This document shows, piece by piece, positions 9,049-13,658 of a stretch of DNA of 13,658 nt. The position numbers were made by a program, and so were the translations under genes. Every line of letters begins with the position of its first letter. Positions within the stretch are counted from its first letter, which is position 1. The stretch is from Phoronis ovalis (lineage: Eukaryota; Phoronida; Phoronidae): assembly GCA_028565635.1 (NCBI GenBank), contig JAOXYB010036939.1, positions 1-13,658 on the forward strand. Reading direction: 5' to 3'. Under the pieces are notes generated by a model that saw only the letters and a list, made by a program, of their open reading frames with translations, searched no databases and was not told the origin of the DNA.

Positions 9049-9219
9049 TATGAAAAAGTTAAATTAAATGTGTTCCTGATGTGTGATGGTGTAGAATATG
9101 TAACAGCCATAAATGGAGAAACGTCAAGGAAACCGTATAGATGGCAACGGGAAAATATAAAATACGTCACTCTGTTGACCTGCCAGATACCCCCGAACTG
9201 CAGACGGATCCCGAGATAA
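9049..9219 (+). CDS. Candidate alternative terminal exon
   Basis: A pyrimidine-rich tract (TTGTTCCTTGTTCATAG) ends at 9048 and forms a good 3' splice site. Immediately after it one frame is open for 56 codons to TAA 9217-9219; the other two frames stop within a few codons. The product reads YEKVKLNVFLMCDGVEYVTA then INGETSRKPYRWQREN and ends CQIPPNCRRIPR, with balanced composition unlike the AT-driven frames nearby. The phase (0) fits the donor at 5212, so it could end a 72-residue isoform. An AATAAA follows at 9308. I do not recognise the protein and see no signal peptide or membrane segment. It might instead be a captured gene fragment or a decayed exon of another gene. A minus-strand frame over the same DNA seems to be its shadow. 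Confidence 0.35.
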   Translation, partial: YEKVKLNVFLMCDGVEYVTAINGETSRKPYRWQRENIKYVTLLTCQIPPNCRRIPR

Positions 9220-9307
9220 GTAGGGTGAGCAATTATTTCTTTCATGAGAATATTTAGCTTTGCGATTTTTCAATTTCTAACCTTAAGCGTGAGTCAAATG
9301 CAGCAAA

Positions 9308-9313
9308 AATAAA
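9308..9313 (+). terminator. Possible poly(A) signal AATAAA
   Basis: It lies 89 bases after the TAA of the candidate terminal exon, a suitable distance. AATAAA is frequent by chance in AT-rich DNA. Confidence 0.2.
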
Positions 9314-9319
9314 TTACAG

Positions 9320-10529
9320 ATGGAAGATATATTACAAAAAAGACATAAGGTTACACTTGATTTTCCTGTCCACCTCAGTAGTAACGTGTTGCATGTCTTC
9401 TAGTAAATAACCTAACTTTTCGCGGAAAATTTTGTTCAATTACAACTACAGATAATCATGTTTCATGCCTACTCTCGATTTTTTCGTGCAGTCTTAACCA
9501 AATAACTTTGGTGTGACCTCTAACAACAGACCGCTAGGTGGAATTAGTGAGAAATACAAAAGTCAAGTGGGTGGCTTTGGTAGCTTGGATATGATCCCCT
9601 CAATTTTTGATAAAAAATGACATTTTCAAATTGTGATCTCATATGCGAAATTATATCCACTTTCAAATAGAAATATCTCCATTGATGCTCAGCTGCAAGA
9701 AAAACAAGAAAAGAGAAACAAAAAATGCTAATTAAAATGCTTGCCGGATCTATATTGAGCATGTGCAGTAAAGACTGTGGCTGAAATTGGTTAACTAATG
9801 CCATAAAACTAACCACCTGCAGTATGTCGAAGACTAATAACGTAAATTCAACGGTGACTCAGCAATCAATATAAAATAATAAAGCCACAAATATGAAGAG
9901 CTATTTAATTAAAAAGTATAAAGTACTTGGTAACCACTACTTTACCTTTCCACCGTTTTTTTAATCGTGTCATTTAATATTGGGTGATTGTTTTAATATC
10001 AACATGTGGCAGAAAGCAACAGAAGGGGACAATTATCCGAAATCGTTATTCTTTCTTTTAAGTTTTGGAATTTAATTTGGGTCTATTTGTGTTTTATAAT
10101 TATAATGTGAATAATGTGTACTAATGCAGTTCGCTCGATAAGAAGGCAATCAAATGCACAAAAATAGCTGGTACAGTACTAGATTGCGAGTGTTGATAAA
10201 ATATTAATATAAAAACTCGAGCAACTTATATTTCGATTTCATTTTAGAAGAAACACGAACGCTATCAAAATAGAGGCGAAAGATAAAGTTAATAGGGGCG
10301 AAATTATGTGTATACTACATTTTCTTGGTAACCTCTATATATTATCTATATTAGGTACATTTCTCATTTTCACACTGGTACAGGCATGTCGCAGTAATCT
10401 TATTTCACAAAATAATCATGTTTTTTTTTATTCATAAAACGCATTATACAGTAGGACGAACAATAGATAATTAGGCGTTTCCATCATAGCTTTAAATTTA
10501 CAAGTTTACATATTTTCTTGAAGATGTAG
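9320..10529. other. Intronic stretch without a clear gene
   Basis: A 90-codon minus-strand open frame (9816-9544) has a hydrophobic run but no start, splice or repeat context, and I treat it as chance. A CTCF-like sequence lies at 9531-9542. Nothing else is recognisable. Confidence 0.4.
9531..9542 (+). promoter_or_regulatory. Weaker CTCF-like core
   Basis: CCGCTAGGTGGA agrees with CCASYAGRKGGC at 10 of 12 positions. Its orientation is opposite to the site at 3133, so the two point away from each other. Confidence 0.2.
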
Positions 10530-10817
10530 GTGCCTCCTAATAGTAAAAGTAAAAGATTATTAATTAAACGGGACCATAACCTTTATGATACGACCAGGTC
10601 TATGTATATTGTTAGTGACAATAAACAGAAACTGAATGTGTATGTTAATGAAATAGAAAGACGGACTGAGAATAAGAATAATTTAGGTAGACAGTATCTG
10701 CTAAAAGGTAAAAATAACGACAAAATAAAATTAAAAGGAAACATTTTGTCAAATTCGAATTCAAACTCGAACAAATTCAATCTTGTCACGAATAAACGTG
10801 TGAACATACTTACATAA
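10530..10817 (+). other. Doubtful 95-codon open frame, Lys/Asn-rich
   Basis: The frame opens directly after a TAG (10527-10529) that could serve as a splice acceptor and begins VPPNSKSKRLLIKRDHNLYD. It contains ERRTENKNNLGRQYLLKGK and a SNSNSNSN run, then TAA at 10815-10817. Potential donors TTTAG|GTAGAC (near 10689) and AAAAG|GTAAAA (near 10708) lie inside. The product is basic and rich in Lys and Asn, which AT-rich non-coding DNA also gives. About one open frame of this length is expected by chance in a window like this. It could be a lysine-rich exon or nothing. Confidence 0.2.
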
Positions 10818-10819
10818 CC

Positions 10820-12237
10820 ATTGTATAAGTGAGGATTAATGTAAAAAAACAAGGTATGTCTTCATGTGGATTGTGAAACCAGTACTAGATCTAATCCCTT
10901 TAAGTGCTCCTTGGAGATAACGAGAACACCTCATGAAAATTACAGTCAAATCAAATTAAAACTGACTCTAATCTATAAATTGCACTGTTGAAGATTTCAT
11001 CTTTCATGACAGATGACAATATGAAAGGATCATTTATAAACATAATTTTAGTATTGTCTGCACATTTAATAACAATTTACAGTATCGAAAATCTGACCTC
11101 AATTGAATGTTTAACGTAGAAGTAATTATTGTGGATAATGAGTAATGCAACATTGTGAGTTCATAGTCAGATAATATATCACAAAACAATATCTTAAAAT
11201 ATAACTAAACTGTATACATATATTTGACATAAAAGTTATTATCGATCGACTAGTGGGGTGCTGTAGACAAGTATGTGCTATTGAGCTCTCTCGTTACAGT
11301 ATGACACTAAAACATTCAAATTATTGAAATTTATATTTCCAGTTTGATATAATACCAGACACTCTGGGGTATGTAAAAGCATAAAGTAAAAGTCTAGGCG
11401 GCATTTAAACAGTTACATTGCCAATATCACCAACGCTGATGCTGACATCGGTGGGAGCCGGTGGTTTTAAAACATATTGGAATGCTTGTACATATTTTCG
11501 CAACAGCATGAACTGCTAGCTGCACATAATAAATATGACATACGTGTTACTTGAAATCATAGTAATTTCATAATAACCATACGCATACAATAGAAAGATA
11601 AATCTCAGTTAATGTATAATTACTAAACAGATAATATTTTTAGTATCTTTTTACTATCTGAGCTTATTAATGTGAACATTAACTGGTCTTTTACAAGATA
11701 ATTACTTTTTACGTGAGTATCATACGTCTTCAATTTGGTTAAGAGTTATTTTGGTCTCAGTTTCATTGATACTTCCCTTCATATTTCAATATTAAATTAT
11801 TGTTATAGGTATCGATTTCATGCCTGGTTTCAGGTAAATTTGTCATGTATTTTTAACGCTTAAATTTGTTCACTTCTTTATTGAAAAAAAGAGAAAATGG
11901 AGCGTTTTGAACTGAGAATACATCCCTGATCATTTTGAAATACATATTAATATGATGCTTATTCATCCATTGATCATTCTTGTATGACGCATCTACTCCT
12001 TCCTATTTAAACTTGGAGACAGGAAGGTTTTCACGAAAATTTCTCCTTGCTTCTATTAAAGAACTTAACGCTGACAAAAAACAATAACTCATATAAGAGT
12101 GACACATCATTTCCTAAAACAATACAAAGGATTTAAATATGTTAGTTTTTTTTTTACTTCAAAGTTGTATGACGTTTTATTATATTTATGTGTCTGCGTT
12201 ACATGTATCAGCTAACGCTGAAAACGTGTACTGATAG
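10820..12237. other. Intronic stretch without a clear gene
   Basis: Frequent stops in all frames and no splice-bounded coding blocks. A small nested hairpin (CACC 11428 / GATG 11438 / CATC 11446 / GGTG 11450) is visible but weak. No mobile element is recognised. Confidence 0.45.
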
Positions 12238-12558
12238 CACTTTATAATATTACCTCCCACTTTCTCAATAACAAGCTGCCACGTTCCTTTAGTTTACGCC
12301 CAAAGGTCTCATCGATTCCTTCAAGCTACACCCAAACCCCCGTCGCGACGTGTGAGGCTAACGGATCATACATATACAGAGATTCGGGCTTTAGACACTA
12401 CACTACGAGCAACGAGGGTCAACTTTGGGAAAAGGAAACCAGTTTATGTATTAGAATTTCACAACGAAATCATTACAGGACTGAACCACTGGGTTACAAC
12501 CCCGGGTTACAACGAAAGAGGTTTGGAAACCATAGTCTCAAAAGCATTCCAGGAGTAA
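12238..12558 (+). other. GC-richer 107-codon open frame, possible mobile-element or exon remnant
   Basis: From the codon after TAG 12235-12237 the frame is open to TAA 12556-12558 and includes RLTDHTYTEIRALDTTLRAT, KPVYVLEFHNEIITGLNHW and GLETIVSKAFQE. Base composition is clearly richer in G+C than the flanks. A good acceptor (ACGTTCCTTTAG, ending at 12292) lies inside it. Read in phase 0 from there, a second frame gives FTPKGLIDSFKLHPNPRRDV and stops at 12353-12355. The two competing readings and the lack of a known family leave coding status open. It may be part of a dispersed repeat. Confidence 0.22.
12491..12513 (+). repeat. 13-base-period direct duplication (GGGTTACAAC)
   Basis: GGGTTACAAC occurs at 12491-12500 and 12504-12513, separated by CCC. 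The junction forms a CCCGGG palindrome. Confidence 0.75.
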
Positions 12559-12681
12559 CAATCCACCAAGCAATCTAACTGTATTTGTAATTCGTATTTA
12601 GATGTAAAGTCTTGCAAACTTATTTAGACTGGGTTTTGCACATGACTCTAAGTAAAACATACATGCAAACACATATACACC

Positions 12682-12701
12682 CATACATACATACATACAT
12701 A
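12682..12701. repeat. (CATA)5 microsatellite
   Basis: Five exact CATA units, with related CA/TA-rich sequence from about 12658. Confidence 0.9.
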
Positions 12702-12753
12702 TCCGTATAATCCCGGGTATAAGATTGTCTATTTCTCACAGCATTTCCCCCCG

Positions 12754-12768
12754 CTGAGTGTCACTCAG
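12754..12768. repeat. Perfect 15-base palindrome
   Basis: CTGAGTG (12754-12760) and CACTCAG (12762-12768) are exact reverse complements around a single T. It could be a dimer binding site or the end of a small element. Confidence 0.7.
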
Positions 12769-12892
12769 TAGCAAGTGATGACGGCTATGCCCGGCGTTTA
12801 AGGGGTATATTTTTCGGCATATCGTCGACTACAAGGTGGGGTGCGTTTTATATTTTTACCTTGTTCAGGTCAATGTTCTACCATATGGTGCC

Positions 12893-12916
12893 ATCTAACT
12901 CTCGAATCTAACTCTC
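12893..12916 (+). repeat. 13-base-period direct duplication (ATCTAACTCTC)
   Basis: ATCTAACTCTC occurs at 12893-12903 and again at 12906-12916. Confidence 0.8.
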
Positions 12917-13176
12917 CGCTTTATAGGGGTACACGATTTCTTTCACAATGTGCTGGGTCTAAATGTTGGTTTTGATGTTATTCAAGGGGAATATTGTAAG
13001 GATATTTTTGTCTTTATATTCTAACCAATGGTAGCTTTCTTCAATGTTTCTTGATGAGTTTTGTTTCAAAGGGTAGGTATTTCACGGTTTCCTATTCCAG
13101 AGGTAGATTTTTGTTAAAATATCTTCTCCGGACAAGGATTTCTCGCCTGACATACCCACATGTAATATATTGTAGT

Positions 13177-13199
13177 GGCCCAATTTCCGGGCCCAATTT
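13177..13199 (+). repeat. 13-base-period direct duplication (GGCCCAATTT)
   Basis: GGCCCAATTT occurs at 13177-13186 and 13190-13199. A related AGGCCCAATTTTA is present near 860. Confidence 0.75.
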
Positions 13200-13326
13200 T
13201 GCTAGCTGGTAATGGCCTTTCTACTGTTCATTAATATGAATGACGATTAAAAGCGTATAGGAAGCCATATAAATGCTCGTAATCACACAGTACATTTGGA
13301 ATTATTATAATCATTGTTAATTTCAG

Positions 13327-13453
13327 AGTACAAAACAAGTTTATGACAATCCATCATTTGATTCTGAAGAAATAACTGACATCACAGATGTAACTGACGA
13401 CCGGGCAGCAAGAGCTGTGGAGAGCTTTGTTAATAGAGAGAAGCTAGCATCAG
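13327..13453 (+). CDS. Internal coding exon with an NPxF-type motif (partial gene)
   Basis: An acceptor TTGTTAATTTCAG ends at 13326. Read in phase 0, the exon encodes STKQVYDNPSFDSEEITDIT and then DVTDDRAARAVESFVNREKL, ending ...AS with one base left over at a CAG|GTGTGT donor (exon end 13453, phase 1). It follows the 5165-5212 exon in frame, placing YDNPSF at residues 22-27. The peptide is acidic, hydrophilic and has no membrane segment. YxNPxF resembles endocytic or adaptor-binding motifs in cytosolic tails of membrane proteins, including some transporters, but the family is not identified. If the donor is not used, the frame reads on for 13 codons to TAA at 13492-13494, giving a possible intron-retained end. 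Codon use is more balanced than in the flanks. Confidence 0.75.
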
Positions 13454-13504
13454 GTGTGTCCAGCTACAGTAATGGAATATACCACTATATATAATGAAGT
13501 AAAC

Positions 13505-13539
13505 CCGTAGTAGCTTCCATTTAAATGTCGCTACTACGG
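13505..13539. repeat. Perfect 10-base inverted repeat (hairpin)
   Basis: CCGTAGTAGC (13505-13514) and GCTACTACGG (13530-13539) are exact reverse complements around a 15-base loop that contains the palindrome ATTTAAAT (13519-13526). It directly abuts the dispersed repeat that begins with the C5G9 run. Confidence 0.7.
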
Positions 13540-13543
13540 AAAA

Positions 13544-13658
13544 CCCCCGGGGGGGGGTACTCAAGTTTTTTTTACCATGGAGATGTGCCGCGGAACCCAA
13601 TCCAAAATTTTAGCTTTCGGTAGCAAACCCAATCCAAATTTTTTGAAATATAAGGGTA
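13544..13658. repeat. Dispersed repeat, truncated by window end
   Basis: The block begins with C5G9 followed by GTACTCAAG and contains ATGTGCCGCGG. It carries an internal diverged duplication: AACCCAATCCAAAATTTT (13594-13611) and AACCCAATCCAAATTTT (13626-13642), about 32 bases apart. From memory, repeats starting GGGGGTACTC and containing ATGTGCCGC are widespread in marine invertebrate genomes, often as short tandem arrays. This was not verified. The element continues past the window. Confidence 0.55.

Larger units (their letters stand above)
5213..13326 (+). other. Proposed 8.1 kb intron
   Basis: It begins GTGAGAGT and ends TTAATTTCAG, so both borders fit the GT-AG rule, and both flanking exons are in phase 0. 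It contains SINE-like sequence, AGGTCA half-site clusters, microsatellites, and several open frames. One of these (9049-9219) may be an alternative terminal exon. Unrecognised exons inside it cannot be excluded. Confidence 0.45.

Noticed and set aside
9544-9816. 90-codon minus-strand frame with a possible membrane segment
   Set aside because: The hydrophobic run is what reverse-read A-rich DNA gives, and there is no initiation context, splice site or family resemblance.
10583-10852. 89-codon minus-strand frame opposite the Lys/Asn-rich plus-strand frame
   Set aside because: Phe/Leu/Ser-rich complement of the plus-strand sequence (the FEFEFEF run mirrors the SN repeat), most simply a shadow.

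Overview
The window looks like animal nuclear DNA, most likely from an invertebrate. By eye it is about two-thirds A+T and has low gene density. It contains short exon-like islands with GT/AG splice borders, tRNA-like SINE remnants, decayed coding sequence and dispersed repeats. I see no operons, ribosome binding sites, rRNA genes, intact tRNA genes or CRISPR arrays. A marine lophotrochozoan such as a mollusc is my best guess, because the repeat at the right edge and the AGGTCA-rich intronic DNA resemble repeats I associate with marine invertebrates. This is recollection, not a database result.

Left part (1-5100). On the minus strand at about 157-675 lies a decayed cysteine-rich coding region. 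It can be followed through three frames with several stops and CxxC knuckles (CPKC, CQMC). A tRNA-like SINE head (771-812), a GC-rich island with nested inverted repeats (2121-2228), a CTCF-like core (3133-3144), a perfect CRE palindrome (3187-3194) and a possible broken plus-strand coding remnant (3394-3546) follow. A YY1-like motif beside a near-palindrome (4769-4804) is a candidate promoter element for the gene that begins about 360 bases downstream.

Main gene (plus strand). A 16-codon first coding exon (5165-5212) ends in a strong donor in phase 0. A well-formed exon (13327-13453) starts in phase 0 after a good acceptor and ends at a CAG|GTGTGT donor. Joined, they give an uninterrupted hydrophilic, acidic N-terminus with a YDNPSF (NPxF-type) motif, as seen in cytosolic tails of some membrane proteins. 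The gene continues beyond the window and I cannot name it. The joining intron would be about 8.1 kb.

Inside that intron are: a 400-base cluster of AGGTCA half-sites arranged as DR1, IR6 and DR5 around a tRNA-like SINE (5723-6118); a possible alternative last exon (9049-9219) in the compatible phase with an AATAAA downstream; several open frames of doubtful meaning; and a repeat-rich stretch at 12491-13199 with three independent 13-base-period duplications. A short hairpin and a dispersed repeat with an internal duplication occupy the right end.

No complete novel biological system can be supported here. The most useful leads are the minus-strand zinc-knuckle pseudogene, the possible intronic terminal exon, and the nuclear-receptor-type half-site cluster.
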